In this document: positions 37,192 through 45,650 of the stretch, one piece after another
Numbering within the stretch: position 1 is the first letter of the stretch
Layout: the number at the start of each line of letters is the position of its first letter
Origin: Rossellomorea aquimaris
GTDB taxonomy: Bacteria > Bacillota > Bacilli > Bacillales > Bacillaceae_B
Length of the DNA: 64,000 bases
Assembly (NCBI RefSeq): GCF_020171925.1
Contig: NZ_JAIVAR010000006.1
Coordinates: forward strand, 62,001-126,000
Reading direction: 5' to 3'
Made by a program: the position numbers and the translations under genes
Notes under the pieces: model-generated
What the model was told of the DNA's origin: nothing
Database searches by the model: none
What the model saw: the letters and a program-made list of their open reading frames with translations, nothing else

Positions 37192-37953
37192 ATGAAAAAA
37201 TTCATGAGTGCTCTACTGATTACAATCATGGCCATTGCTCTGGTTGCATGCGGAAACGGAGAAGAAGCCAAAAAACAGGCTGACGATAAATCAAATACTG
37301 AACAAAAGGCTGACCAAAAAGAACAAGCGAAACAAATGGAAGAAATGCAAAAAAAGATGGATAAGCAAAAAGTTGAGAAAGATAAAGTTGTAGCGATCGT
37401 AAATGATGAGAAGCTGAAAGGTGAAGATTACAATAGCATCCTTTCTTCTTCCCAAATGCAGTTCCAGCAAATGGGACAAGACCCTACAAGTAAAAAGGCT
37501 GCCGAACAAATCAAGAAACAAACAATTGATAGCCTTGTCGGACAAACATTGCTCATGCAACAAGCAGATGAAAAAGGATACAAAGCCACTGATGAAGAAA
37601 TCAACAAACAGTTGGATCAGGTGAAGAAACAATATAAGACCGAGAAAGAATTCGAAAAGGCGATGAAAGAAGCAGGATTTACAATGGAAGAGTTAAAGAA
37701 ACAAGTCGCCGAAAACATCAAATATACGAACTATGTTGAAAAGGAAATAAAAGTAGACGAAGTAACAGAAGACGAAATGAAGAAAGTCTACGATCAATAT
37801 GCCGGTCAACAGGGAGATGACCAGAAAGCTCCTAAGTTTGAAGAAGTCAAACCTCAGATCAAGACCCAACTAGAACAGCAAAAGAAACAGGAACAACTAG
37901 TGAAGCATGTAGAAGAACTGAAAAAGAATGCAAAAATCGATATCAAAATATAA
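37192..37953 (+). CDS. SurA_N-type foldase-like lipoprotein (no PPIase domain)
   Basis: A lipoprotein signal peptide with lipobox LVAC (Cys20) is followed by a Lys/Gln/Glu-rich linker and a SurA N-terminal chaperone domain (about 65-200). The chaperone domain shows VAIVNDEKLKGEDYN and the helical LVGQTLLMQQADEKGYKATDEE region. The parvulin PPIase domain of PrsA is missing; the C-terminus is only the closing helices (253 aa total). It is anchored outside the cell membrane and probably assists folding of exported proteins. AAAGGAGAC precedes the ATG. Confidence 0.85.
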   Translation: MKKFMSALLITIMAIALVACGNGEEAKKQADDKSNTEQKADQKEQAKQMEEMQKKMDKQKVEKDKVVAIVNDEKLKGEDYNSILSSSQMQFQQMGQDPTSKKAAEQIKKQTIDSLVGQTLLMQQADEKGYKATDEEINKQLDQVKKQYKTEKEFEKAMKEAGFTMEELKKQVAENIKYTNYVEKEIKVDEVTEDEMKKVYDQYAGQQGDDQKAPKFEEVKPQIKTQLEQQKKQEQLVKHVEELKKNAKIDIKI

Positions 37954-37959
37954 GAATAG

Positions 37960-37996
37960 AGAACAAGCCCTTCTGTGGGTTTGTTCTTTTTTTATG
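37960..37996 (+). terminator. Terminator
   Basis: AGAACAAGCCC/GGGTTTGTTCT with a 6-base loop and seven T, directly after the lipoprotein gene. Confidence 0.92.
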
Positions 37997-38116
37997 TTTT
38001 TTCTTACTCTAACAGGGTACAGTCTACCATCCCCCTCAAATAACTGCGATGAAGAAAAAAATAGGTCAGCTTGTTTATTTAAATCCTCTAATTTTTTTAA
38101 AAAGGAGCTGGAACGA

Positions 38117-38293
38117 ATGAACGATCGTACAAACGACCAACCAGAGCAGATAAACAATGACACTAAAGGAATTATGGATATGCATGAAGAAGAACAACAC
38201 GTCGACGCCATCCCTTTGGAGGATTTAAAGAAGGAACAGCGAGAAGAAGAAGAGAATCATCATACTAAAGATGATTCTTCCAGCGAAGAGTAA
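38117..38293 (+). CDS. Small acidic hypothetical protein (58 aa)
   Basis: AAAAAGGAG lies 9 bases before the ATG at 38117. The product is hydrophilic, Glu/Asp/His-rich and ends in DDSSSEE. It has no recognised family. It has its own terminator and lies behind that of the lipoprotein gene. Confidence 0.65.
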   Translation: MNDRTNDQPEQINNDTKGIMDMHEEEQHVDAIPLEDLKKEQREEEENHHTKDDSSSEE

Positions 38294-38311
38294 ACTTGTT
38301 CGAGCATATAT

Positions 38312-38352
38312 AAAAGCCCTGGGCCGTGTTTTCGCGGTCCAGGGCTATTTTT
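38312..38352. terminator. Bidirectional terminator
   Basis: AAAGCCCTGG-CCG/CGG-CCAGGGCT hairpin with TTTTT on the right, shared by the 58-aa gene and gnd. Confidence 0.88.
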
Positions 38353-38360
38353 ATATCCGA

Positions 38361-39773
38361 TTATTTATTTAACCAATCGGTATGGAATGTCCCCTCTTTA
38401 TCTTTACGCTGATACGTGTGGGCACCGAAGTAGTCGCGCTGCGCCTGAAGGAGGTTTGCAGGCAGTGATTCTGTACGGTAGCTATCATAATAGGCAAGCG
38501 CACTTGCAAGCCCCGGAACCGGGATTCCAAGCTTGATCGCAGTTGCTACGACTTCACGTGCTTCATCCTGATAGTTCTCAACAATTTCTTTGAAGTAAGG
38601 ATCGAGAAGTAAATTTGTTAGTTCTGCATCACGATCATACGCTTTCTTGATTTCTTGTAGGAAACCAGCACGGATGATGCATCCACCCCTGAAGATCATA
38701 GCGATCTCGCCAGGCTTCAGATTCCAGTTGTATTCCTTTGATGCCGATTGCAATTGGGCGAACCCTTGAGCGTAAGAACAGATTTTGCTTAAATAGAGTG
38801 CTTTTCGGATCATTTCAATAAATTCTTCTTTATTTCCTTGGAATTCATTGTTTTTTGGTCCTTTAAGGATTTTACTTGCTTTCACCCGTTCTTCCTTCAT
38901 TGCCGAAATAAAGCGGGCGAAAACCGATTCCGTTATGATGGAAAGCGGGACTCCAAGTTCCAATGCTGAGATGCTTGTCCACTTGCCAGTACCTTTCTGT
39001 CCAGCAGTATCAAGGATCATTTCCACTAGCGGTTTACCCGTTTCTTCATCGACCTTTGTAAAGATATCAGCGGTGATTTGAATGAGGTAGCTATCGAGTT
39101 CCCCTTCATTCCATTCCTTGAAGATTTCATGCATCTCCTGAGCCTCGATCCCCAAGACATTCTTCATTAAATAGTACGCTTCACAGATAAGCTGCATATC
39201 ACTATATTCAATTCCGTTGTGTACCATTTTCACGTAATGGCCCGATCCATCTGGCCCGATATATGTACTGCATGCGTCTCCGTTTACTTTTGCTGCGATG
39301 GCTGTCAGGAATGGTTCAATTAAATCGTACGCTTCTTTTTGTCCACTCGGCATGATCGCAGGTCCGTATAGGGCGCCTTCTTCACCACCTGACACCCCTG
39401 CTCCAATGAAGTTGATCCCCTTCTCTTCAAGGGCTTTATTACGACGAACCGTGTCCTCGAAGTAGGTATTTCCGCCATCGATCAAAATATCTCCTTTATC
39501 CAAGTGAGGAAGCAGGGACTCGATTGCTTTGTCCGTGATTTCACCTGCAGGTACCATCATCATTATTTTCCTCGGTGTTTCCAATGATTGAACAAATGCT
39601 TTAACGTCACTTGTTCCTGTAAATTGTTTATCACTATGTTCTTTCAGAATTTCATTCACTTTTTCCTCAGTAACATCATAGATCGCAACCGAGTATCCTC
39701 TGCTTTCAAAATTCAGAGCAAGGCTTTTCCCCATTACTCCTACTCCAACAACACCAATTTGTTGTTTAGACAT
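38361..39773 (-). CDS. gndA: 6-phosphogluconate dehydrogenase (decarboxylating, GndA type)
   Basis: This oxidative pentose-phosphate enzyme makes ribulose 5-phosphate, CO2 and reduced nucleotide. The start at 39773 follows AAGGAAGGA (470 aa). Motifs are the Rossmann GVVGVGVMG, the catalytic [15 protein letters not shown] (Lys, Asn) and the C-terminal [10 protein letters not shown]. The length matches the NADP-dependent GndA class. It is monocistronic. Confidence 0.95.
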   Translation of the reverse strand: MSKQQIGVVGVGVMGKSLALNFESRGYSVAIYDVTEEKVNEILKEHSDKQFTGTSDVKAFVQSLETPRKIMMMVPAGEITDKAIESLLPHLDKGDILIDGGNTYFEDTVRRNKALEEKGINFIGAGVSGGEEGALYGPAIMPSGQKEAYDLIEPFLTAIAAKVNGDACSTYIGPDGSGHYVKMVHNGIEYSDMQLICEAYYLMKNVLGIEAQEMHEIFKEWNEGELDSYLIQITADIFTKVDEETGKPLVEMILDTAGQKGTGKWTSISALELGVPLSIITESVFARFISAMKEERVKASKILKGPKNNEFQGNKEEFIEMIRKALYLSKICSYAQGFAQLQSASKEYNWNLKPGEIAMIFRGGCIIRAGFLQEIKKAYDRDAELTNLLLDPYFKEIVENYQDEAREVVATAIKLGIPVPGLASALAYYDSYRTESLPANLLQAQRDYFGAHTYQRKDKEGTFHTDWLNK

Positions 39774-40079
39774 AATATCCTTCCTTTCACTGCTAAAAAA
39801 CATTTTTTCACCGTATATATTATAATACGAAATAAATTTTCATGCTTACATTTCATGAAAAAAGTTTTATAGCAGACACTTTTCTTATACTTAGTCATAA
39901 GTATTATCAGCTTCATTCCTGCATATTATCCACTTTTACCCCTCCATGCCAGCGCCTTAGTCTCATCATCATCTGTGAATGATCAAATGCCATCTATTAA
40001 TGGTTTAGAACTTCCGACCCAGACATAAGTGGGGTAAGGGGACATATATATTGAACAAATGGAGCAGAGGGGATACGCT
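39774..40079. promoter_or_regulatory. Divergent intergenic region with an 18-bp palindrome
   Basis: No gene lies in these 306 bases. A perfect inverted repeat ATACTTA-GTCA-TAAGTAT is at 39887-39904, midway between gndA and the nucleoside hydrolase gene. TATAAT lies close to the gndA start on the minus strand. The palindrome may be an operator, but no regulator is suggested by the neighbours. Confidence 0.5.
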
Positions 40080-41030
40080 ATGAAGAACGTTCTACTGTTT
40101 TGCGATCCAGGTATAGATGATAGTATCGCCATTATGTATGCTTTGTTACACCCTGACATCAATTTAGTGGGCGTCGTTTCGGGGTATGGAAACGTAGACA
40201 AAAAGCAAGCCACTAATAATGTGGCGTATCTGATGGATCTGGCCAATCAAAAGGGAATCCCCATCATAGGGGGGGCCACAAGGTCATGCACGGGTGAGGC
40301 ACCCATTTATTACCCTGAAATACATGGAGAAGACGGCCTTGGGCCAATCAGGCCTCCCGACACGATCAAAGGCGAGCTCCTCAACTTTTCGGAAGTCTTC
40401 AAGGTTATAGAAAGACACAGTGATGTCTTCGTTGTAGACGTGGGAAGGAACACCTCACTTGCAGTAGCGATGATCCTTGACAATGAATTCCAGAAAAAAG
40501 TAAAAGGATTTTATGTCATGGGTGGAGCCTTTCTGGTCCCAGGAAATGTAACCGAAGCTGCAGAAGCGAATTTCTATGGAGACCCCATCGCAAGTAATTT
40601 TGTTATGTCTGAAATCGATAACGTGTACTCCGTACCCTTGAACGTTACCAATAAAGCCATTGTGAAGCATGAACACATTTTAGCCATTCAGGATCAGTCC
40701 TCAAGCGCGCTCATCTCCATCCTGGATGAAGTGTATGACTATTATTACGAGGCATATAAGAAATTGGTTCCTGGTATCCAGGGAGCCCCTCTTCACGATG
40801 TGGTGTCATTATCACTGTTAATGAATCCAGGGATGGGACAATTTCTTACTAGAAGGGTTTCAGTGCAATCCATTGGAGCGGCAAGGGGTCAGTCACTTGC
40901 AAATTTCAGGGTCGGATCAGAAGCCCCGATCGAAGGGGAGGAGGACCTTACGAAGGCAAATATCTACCTTTCCCTTGATTATGATGCTTTTATTAAAGAT
41001 TTTATTAAGATTATGAGTAAACAATCCTAA
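40080..41030 (+). CDS. Inosine/uridine-preferring nucleoside hydrolase family protein
   Basis: The start at 40080 has GAGGGGA before it (316 aa). The Ca2+ and ribose-binding motif FCDPGIDDS is near the N-terminus, LNVTNKA is in the middle, and APLHDVVSLS near the end holds the catalytic His and a Ca2+-ligand Asp. It cleaves the N-glycosidic bond of ribonucleosides in salvage. The exact base preference is unknown. Confidence 0.9.
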   Translation: MKNVLLFCDPGIDDSIAIMYALLHPDINLVGVVSGYGNVDKKQATNNVAYLMDLANQKGIPIIGGATRSCTGEAPIYYPEIHGEDGLGPIRPPDTIKGELLNFSEVFKVIERHSDVFVVDVGRNTSLAVAMILDNEFQKKVKGFYVMGGAFLVPGNVTEAAEANFYGDPIASNFVMSEIDNVYSVPLNVTNKAIVKHEHILAIQDQSSSALISILDEVYDYYYEAYKKLVPGIQGAPLHDVVSLSLLMNPGMGQFLTRRVSVQSIGAARGQSLANFRVGSEAPIEGEEDLTKANIYLSLDYDAFIKDFIKIMSKQS

Positions 41031-41073
41031 AAATGGGGGAACGACAGAGTATCTGTCATTCCCCCATTTTGTT
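41028..41073. terminator. Bidirectional terminator
   Basis: AAAATGGGGGAA-GACAGA/TCTGTC-TTCCCCCATTTT hairpin between the nucleoside hydrolase gene and the convergent thiolase gene. Confidence 0.9.
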
Positions 41074-41106
41074 GTTGGGACGAAGTTCTTTCATCTTTCA
41101 GTTACT

Positions 41107-42255
41107 TCAAAGTCTTTCAATGATCGTGGCGTTTGCCATTCCGTGACCCTCGCACATGGTCTGTAACCCGTAGCGGCCACCGGTCCTTTCGAGTTCGTGC
41201 ATCATCGACACCATGATACGCGTCCCACTTGCCCCCAATGGATGTCCAAGTGCGATCGCCCCGCCATTTGGATTCAATCTTGAAGGATCCGCTCCTGTTT
41301 CATTTAACCATGCGAGGGCAACCGGTGCGAATGCCTCGTTAACCTCGAATACATCGATTTCATTCAGTGAAAGTCCAGATTTTTCAAGTGCTTTCTTTGT
41401 TGCAGGGATCGGTCCTGTCAGCATCAATGTAGGATCCGAGCCGGTCACAACACGGGTATGCACCTTAAATCTTGGCTTCAGGCTTAGCTCATCTGCCTTT
41501 TCACGACTCATGAGAAGGATTGCGCTTGCCCCATCACTGATTTGGCTGGAATTACCCGCGTGGATCATCCCGTCTTCCTTGAATGCAGGCTTCAACGAGT
41601 TAAGGACTGCTTCAGTCGTATCCCTCCTCGGTCCTTCGTCCTGAGCGAAGATGGATACGTTGCCATCTTCACCTATGATTTCAAGGGGATGGATTTCTCT
41701 GATAAAACGTTTCTCTTCTTGTGCCCTCAGCGCTTTTTGATGGCTATCGTACGCGAACTGGTCAAGTTGTGAACGGCTTAAGCCATATTTCTCAGCAATC
41801 CTCTCTGCCGATAACCCTTGATGGATGATCTCATGTCGTTCTTTCAGCTTTTCACTGAAATCTGCCCCTTGATAATTCGATGCGATTGGCACTCTGGACA
41901 TACTCTCTACCCCGCCAGCTATGACGACATCCATATCACCCGCAAGGATTGCTTGAGCACCAAAGTGGACTGCCTGTTGGCTTGAGCCACATTGGCGGTC
42001 GATGGTTGTCCCAGGTACTTCATCCGGGAAGCCGGCAATCAATGCCGACACCCTGGCAATATCCCCCGCCTGTTCGCCAGATTGAGTCACACAACCAAGA
42101 ATGACATCATCAATCATATACGGATCGATTGCCGATCTTGTCACCAATTCCTTAAGTACTTCTGCCGCTAAGTCATCTGGCCTCATATTCTTAAGAGCAC
42201 CGTTTCTCCTTCCGACCGCAGACCTTACCCCTTCAACTATGACTACTTCTCTCAT
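41107..42255 (-). CDS. Thiolase (acetyl-CoA C-acyltransferase)
   Basis: I use the second ATG (42255), 6 bases after AGGAGG; the first ATG is directly on the site. The 382-residue enzyme has the nucleophile DRQCGSSQQ (about Cys 87), NEAFAPV, the GHPLGASG His and the second Cys in CEGHGMANA. It catalyses the last thiolytic step of beta-oxidation. It is the third gene of an operon with an acyl-CoA dehydrogenase and an SDR dehydrogenase. Confidence 0.92.
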   Translation of the reverse strand: MREVVIVEGVRSAVGRRNGALKNMRPDDLAAEVLKELVTRSAIDPYMIDDVILGCVTQSGEQAGDIARVSALIAGFPDEVPGTTIDRQCGSSQQAVHFGAQAILAGDMDVVIAGGVESMSRVPIASNYQGADFSEKLKERHEIIHQGLSAERIAEKYGLSRSQLDQFAYDSHQKALRAQEEKRFIREIHPLEIIGEDGNVSIFAQDEGPRRDTTEAVLNSLKPAFKEDGMIHAGNSSQISDGASAILLMSREKADELSLKPRFKVHTRVVTGSDPTLMLTGPIPATKKALEKSGLSLNEIDVFEVNEAFAPVALAWLNETGADPSRLNPNGGAIALGHPLGASGTRIMVSMMHELERTGGRYGLQTMCEGHGMANATIIERL

Positions 42256-42267
42256 ACCCATCCTCCT

Positions 42268-43413
42268 TTAGAGCCCCAAGTTTTTAGCAATGATCAACTT
42301 CATGATTTCGTTGGTCCCGGCATATATACTTGCCACCGGGACATCTCGGTATCTTCTGGCTATTTCGTATTCTTCCATATATCCATATCCCCCGTGAAGC
42401 TGCATACACTCCCCAGCAACCTTCCTTGAGGTCTCAGTCAATTTATATTTTGCCATGGATACCTTTGTCACGATATCCCTTCCTTGTATGTGTTCGGAGA
42501 TCAAGCCATCAAGAAACGCCCTTCCCATTTGGATTTCCGTTGCCATTTCAGCCATTTTAAACTGTATATGCTGAAATTGACTAATTCTTTTACCGAACGC
42601 TTCCCTGCCCTTTATATAATCCAGTGTGAGCGAAAACATGCGTTCACAGGATGTTTGGGCAGCGATGGCGACGACCAGCCGCTCTTGCTGCAGCTTTTTC
42701 ATCAGGTATTGAAAGCCCTTCCCTTCTTCTCCAATCAAATTACTTTTCGGCACTTTGCATTCTTGGAAGAACAATTCTGCTGTATCCTGACAATGAAGAC
42801 CGACCTTCTCAAGCTTCCTTCCCCGTGAGAAACCCACTGTATCCGTCTCGACTGCAAGGAGGCTGATCCCTTTATGTGGGGGGGATGCATCAATGTCCGT
42901 CTTACAGGCTACGATGACCAGGTCACATTGTATCCCATTCGTTATGAATGTTTTTTGGCCATCAAGGATATAATGCTCACCCTCTGACCGGGCGGTGGTT
43001 TTGATTGCAGCCAAATCCGAGCCAGCCCCTGGTTCAGTCATCGCGATGGCGGTGATCGTTTCCCCTGTTGCACAAGAAGGCAGCCATCTTTGTTTTTGTT
43101 CATCTGTACCGTATTCATTGATATATGGCACGACAATGTCATTATGCAGACCTATTCCGATCAACCCGGAACCTACTCGTTCCAGTTCTTCGTTTATGAT
43201 CACAGAGAACCCCCAATCTGCTCCACTGCCTCCATACTCTACATCAATATCAGGGCATAAAAAGCCTTGTTCCCCAAGCTTCTGCCAGAATGACCTTGGA
43301 ATTCCCCTGTCAGATTCCCATTGCTCATAATGAGGATACGCCTCTTTCTGCAGGAACTTCCTTAAAGAACTTCGAAATATATCATGTTCTTTCGTTAAAT
43401 ATGGATGATCCAC
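42268..43413 (-). CDS. Acyl-CoA dehydrogenase, long-chain/isovaleryl-type active site
   Basis: I prefer the GTG at 43413 (381 aa, VDHPYLTKEH), 8 bases after GGGGG and the usual N-terminus of the family. An ATG at 43467 behind AGAGG is possible. FAD-binding motifs are AIAMTEPGAGSDLA, FITNG and QLHGGYGYMEEY. The C-terminal loop is YAGTNEIMK, so the usual catalytic Glu of YEGT is absent. The base is expected to be the helix-G Glu in SCERMF, as in LCAD and isovaleryl-CoA dehydrogenase. Confidence 0.9.
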   Translation of the reverse strand: MDHPYLTKEHDIFRSSLRKFLQKEAYPHYEQWESDRGIPRSFWQKLGEQGFLCPDIDVEYGGSGADWGFSVIINEELERVGSGLIGIGLHNDIVVPYINEYGTDEQKQRWLPSCATGETITAIAMTEPGAGSDLAAIKTTARSEGEHYILDGQKTFITNGIQCDLVIVACKTDIDASPPHKGISLLAVETDTVGFSRGRKLEKVGLHCQDTAELFFQECKVPKSNLIGEEGKGFQYLMKKLQQERLVVAIAAQTSCERMFSLTLDYIKGREAFGKRISQFQHIQFKMAEMATEIQMGRAFLDGLISEHIQGRDIVTKVSMAKYKLTETSRKVAGECMQLHGGYGYMEEYEIARRYRDVPVASIYAGTNEIMKLIIAKNLGL

Positions 43414-43477
43414 TTCCTTTTCCCCCTTCCATCCGAGGTCTATGAACCATAATGAATGATTACCCATTCAATCCTCT

Positions 43478-44245
43478 TTACTTTGGTTGCATGCGGATGG
43501 CACCATCCAGTCTGATTGTCTCCCCATTCAGCATCGGATTCTCGATGATTGCTTCTACCAGTTGTGCGTATTCTGCAGACGAACCCAACCTTGACGGGAA
43601 CGGGACGTTCTTTCCTAGCGATGTTCTAGCTTCCTCAGGCAACGACTCAAACATGGGGGTATCGAATAAGCCAGGGGCAATTGTCATCACCCTGATCCCA
43701 TCCCTTGCAAGCTCCCTGGCAATGGGGAGTGTCATACCTGCCACTCCTGCTTTGGAAGCACTATATGCCGCCTGACCGATTTGACCTTCGAAAGCGGCAA
43801 CAGATGCCGTGTTGATGATTACACCTTTCTCACTGAATTCATTCACCTCGTTCAGCTGCATTTTTTCGGCGGCTAAACGAATGACATTGAATGTACCAAT
43901 CAAATTGATTTCGATTACTTTACGAAATTGTTCCAACGGATGGGGTCCGCCCTTTGAAACCACCCTTGCCGGGGGAGCTATACCCGCACAATTGACCACG
44001 GCATTGATGGTACCGAACGAATCGATGGCATCATTCACTGCCCTTTCCACGTCCGTTTCGTTTGCTACGTCAGCATAGTGGAACTTCACACGATCCCCTA
44101 GCTCTTGATCTAGTTCCCTTCCCCTCTTCTCATTGACATCGATGATGAGTGCCCCTCCCCCTTTGCCAACAATATTCCTGACCACCGCTTCGCCAAGTCC
44201 GGAAGCACCACCTGTTACGAGGGCCCTGCAATCCTTCATTTTCAT
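43478..44245 (-). CDS. SDR-family 3-hydroxyacyl-CoA dehydrogenase (HSD10-like)
   Basis: This 255-residue short-chain dehydrogenase has TGGASGLG (NAD site), [11 protein letters not shown], the active-site Ser in [14 protein letters not shown] and YSASK (Tyr, Lys). The insertion around [18 protein letters not shown] is typical of type-2 3-hydroxyacyl-CoA dehydrogenases. It is first in the operon SDR, acyl-CoA dehydrogenase, thiolase. GGAGG lies 8 bases before the ATG. I saw no FadR-type operator upstream. Confidence 0.9.
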   Translation of the reverse strand: MKMKDCRALVTGGASGLGEAVVRNIVGKGGGALIIDVNEKRGRELDQELGDRVKFHYADVANETDVERAVNDAIDSFGTINAVVNCAGIAPPARVVSKGGPHPLEQFRKVIEINLIGTFNVIRLAAEKMQLNEVNEFSEKGVIINTASVAAFEGQIGQAAYSASKAGVAGMTLPIARELARDGIRVMTIAPGLFDTPMFESLPEEARTSLGKNVPFPSRLGSSAEYAQLVEAIIENPMLNGETIRLDGAIRMQPK

Positions 44246-44407
44246 TCATCGTTCCTCCAAACCAAATGTCGTAATACCTATATTTTATCGTTGTGCGGAA
44301 GAAAAAGAAATAATTTTAAAAATATTCAGTGTATTAAAGGCGTAATATTTACTGTTTATCATGAGCAAGATAAGAATGTTTTTCATACTCAATGTGGAGG
44401 GATCATC

Positions 44408-44533
44408 ATGACCAATAAAAATGACAATCGAGAGAGAAAAAATAAATATCCCAACAATAAAGCGCAGGATACAGAATTTTCTAGGGAAAAAGATATTCGC
44501 AGTGAAATAACGAAAAAAGATCTGAAGAAATAA
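44408..44533 (+). CDS. Small hydrophilic protein (41 aa)
   Basis: GTGGAGGG precedes the ATG at 44408. The product MTNKNDNRERKNKYPNNKAQ... is Lys/Asn/Glu-rich and contains TEFSRE. Minor spore proteins often look like this, but no family is certain. A terminator follows at once. Confidence 0.6.
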   Translation: MTNKNDNRERKNKYPNNKAQDTEFSREKDIRSEITKKDLKK

Positions 44534-44543
44534 AAATGATTGC

Positions 44544-44581
44544 AAAAAAAAAACAGGCCCATCAAATGATGGGCCTGTTTG
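44544..44581. terminator. Bidirectional terminator
   Basis: AAACAGGCCCATCA/TGATGGGCCTGTTT hairpin with nine A on the left, ending the csp gene on the minus strand and the 41-aa gene on the plus strand. Confidence 0.92.
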
Positions 44582-44597
44582 AGAAGTTTAAAATCAA

Positions 44598-44798
44598 TTA
44601 TTTCTTAACAACGTTAGCTGCTTGTGGTCCACGAGCACCTTGTTCGATGTCGAAAGAAACTTCTTGACCTTCGTCAAGTGATTTGAAACCTTCACCTTGG
44701 ATCGCTGAGAAGTGTACGAATACGTCGTCTCCACCTTCTACTTCGATGAATCCAAAACCTTTTTCTGCGTTAAACCATTTTACTTTACCATTTTCCAT
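44598..44798 (-). CDS. Cold-shock protein (CspB/CspD type)
   Basis: The 66-residue single OB-fold RNA chaperone has RNP1 KGFGFIEV and RNP2 VFVHF. It binds single-stranded RNA and aids translation at low temperature. AGGAGG precedes the ATG, and a leader of about 105 bases, usual for csp genes, runs from the promoter at 44913-44941. Paralog assignment (B or D) is not safe. Confidence 0.97.
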   Translation of the reverse strand: MENGKVKWFNAEKGFGFIEVEGGDDVFVHFSAIQGEGFKSLDEGQEVSFDIEQGARGPQAANVVKK

Positions 44799-44912
44799 GA
44801 AAAATGCCTCCTAGTGTGTGATTGCCACACAATGTATTACTATTCTTGCGATATCAGGTGAAAACCAAATCATGTTCTTCCCTCGTATACCGGACAAAAA
44901 TAATTCTTCTAT

Positions 44913-44941
44913 AGAATAACAGGATTCTTCAAAATAAGCAA
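44913..44941 (-). promoter_or_regulatory. Promoter of the csp gene
   Basis: Minus-strand TTGCTT and TATTCT are 17 bases apart, with TG one base before the -10. Confidence 0.65.
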
Positions 44942-45074
44942 GTAAACAAGTGAATACTCCTTAAAGTCAGACGACCTACATATAAAAAAACAGCTATGAC
45001 TTCACTAAATGAACTGGGCTGAACCCCACTATAACAGCTTTTCATTTAAATCCATGAAAGATCCTCTAGAAGTA

Positions 45075-45111
45075 AGAAAGCCGTGATTCACTGGAATCAC
45101 GGCTTTCTTAT
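45075..45111 (-). terminator. Terminator of tRNA-Val
   Basis: AAGAAAGCCGTGATTC/GAATCACGGCTTTCTT perfect hairpin with a 4-base loop, directly behind the tRNA. Confidence 0.88.
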
Positions 45112-45113
45112 AT

Positions 45114-45185
45114 GACCTGTGAGGGACTTGAACCCCCGACCCCCACCCTGTCAAGGTGATGCTCTCCCAACTGAGCTAACAGATC
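45114..45185 (-). tRNA. tRNA-Val (anticodon GAC)
   Basis: The minus strand folds into a full cloverleaf: acceptor GATCTGT/ACAGGTC, D-arm GCTC/GAGC, anticodon arm TCACC-TTGACAG-GGTGG, T-arm GGGGG-TTCAAGT-CCCTC, and discriminator A. The anticodon GAC decodes GUC/GUU (Val). CCA is not encoded. It is a single tRNA, not part of a cluster. Confidence 0.95.
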
Positions 45186-45278
45186 GTCTTAACTACATAC
45201 TTTATTATAGCGGGGATTGAAGAAAAGTCAATGATTTCTTCTAAAATTTTGTCGAAAATTATTGATGCAAAGTATACA

Positions 45279-45292
45279 GGAACGAACGTTCG
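45279..45292 (+). promoter_or_regulatory. LexA-like (SOS) box
   Basis: GGAACGAACGTTCG matches 13 of 14 positions of the Bacillus consensus CGAACRNRYGTTYG. It lies 40 bases before the start of a WYL-like small gene. Confidence 0.55.
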
Positions 45293-45332
45293 CATATACT
45301 GATGATACTCCCTTGAAAGGTGATCATAAATA

Positions 45333-45575
45333 ATGAATCATAAACTATTCTTTCATTCGTTAAACAAGCAAACCACCATTGAGATCATTTACATGGCTGA
45401 ACAGCAGGACTTCACCTGCAGGAAGATCATCGTGAAAACGATACACTCAGACAGAATCACCGCTTACTGTCACCTGCGAAGGCAAATCCGGATATTTCTA
45501 ATCGAGAATATACTGGCCGCCGCCCCATTGAACCCTTACAGAAAAACAGATGATGATTACTTAACTATCATTTAA
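45333..45575 (+). CDS. Small WYL-like domain protein (80 aa)
   Basis: AAAGGTGAT precedes the ATG at 45333. The pattern IEIIYM...RKIIVKTI...ITAYCHLRRQIRIFLIENILAAAP resembles the WYL-type ligand-binding fold seen in short Bacillus proteins of the YolD/WYL kind, without a DNA-binding domain. A LexA-like box upstream suggests DNA-damage induction. The function is unknown. Confidence 0.7.
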   Translation: MNHKLFFHSLNKQTTIEIIYMAEQQDFTCRKIIVKTIHSDRITAYCHLRRQIRIFLIENILAAAPLNPYRKTDDDYLTII

Positions 45576-45610
45576 TGAACTGTTATCAAAACGATAATGA
45601 CTGTCCGGAT

Positions 45611-45650
45611 AAAAAATAGGATGGCGTCACGGGACGCCATCCTTTTCTTT
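45611..45650. terminator. Bidirectional terminator
   Basis: GGATGGCGTC/GACGCCATCC hairpin with a 4-base loop, A-run left and T-rich right, shared by the WYL-like gene and the TRAP operon. Confidence 0.9.

Noticed and set aside
44958-45070. Terminator or leader hairpin upstream of the csp promoter
   Set aside because: The AGCTGT segments pair only weakly and no gene upstream needs a terminator there; the tRNA has its own at 45075-45111.
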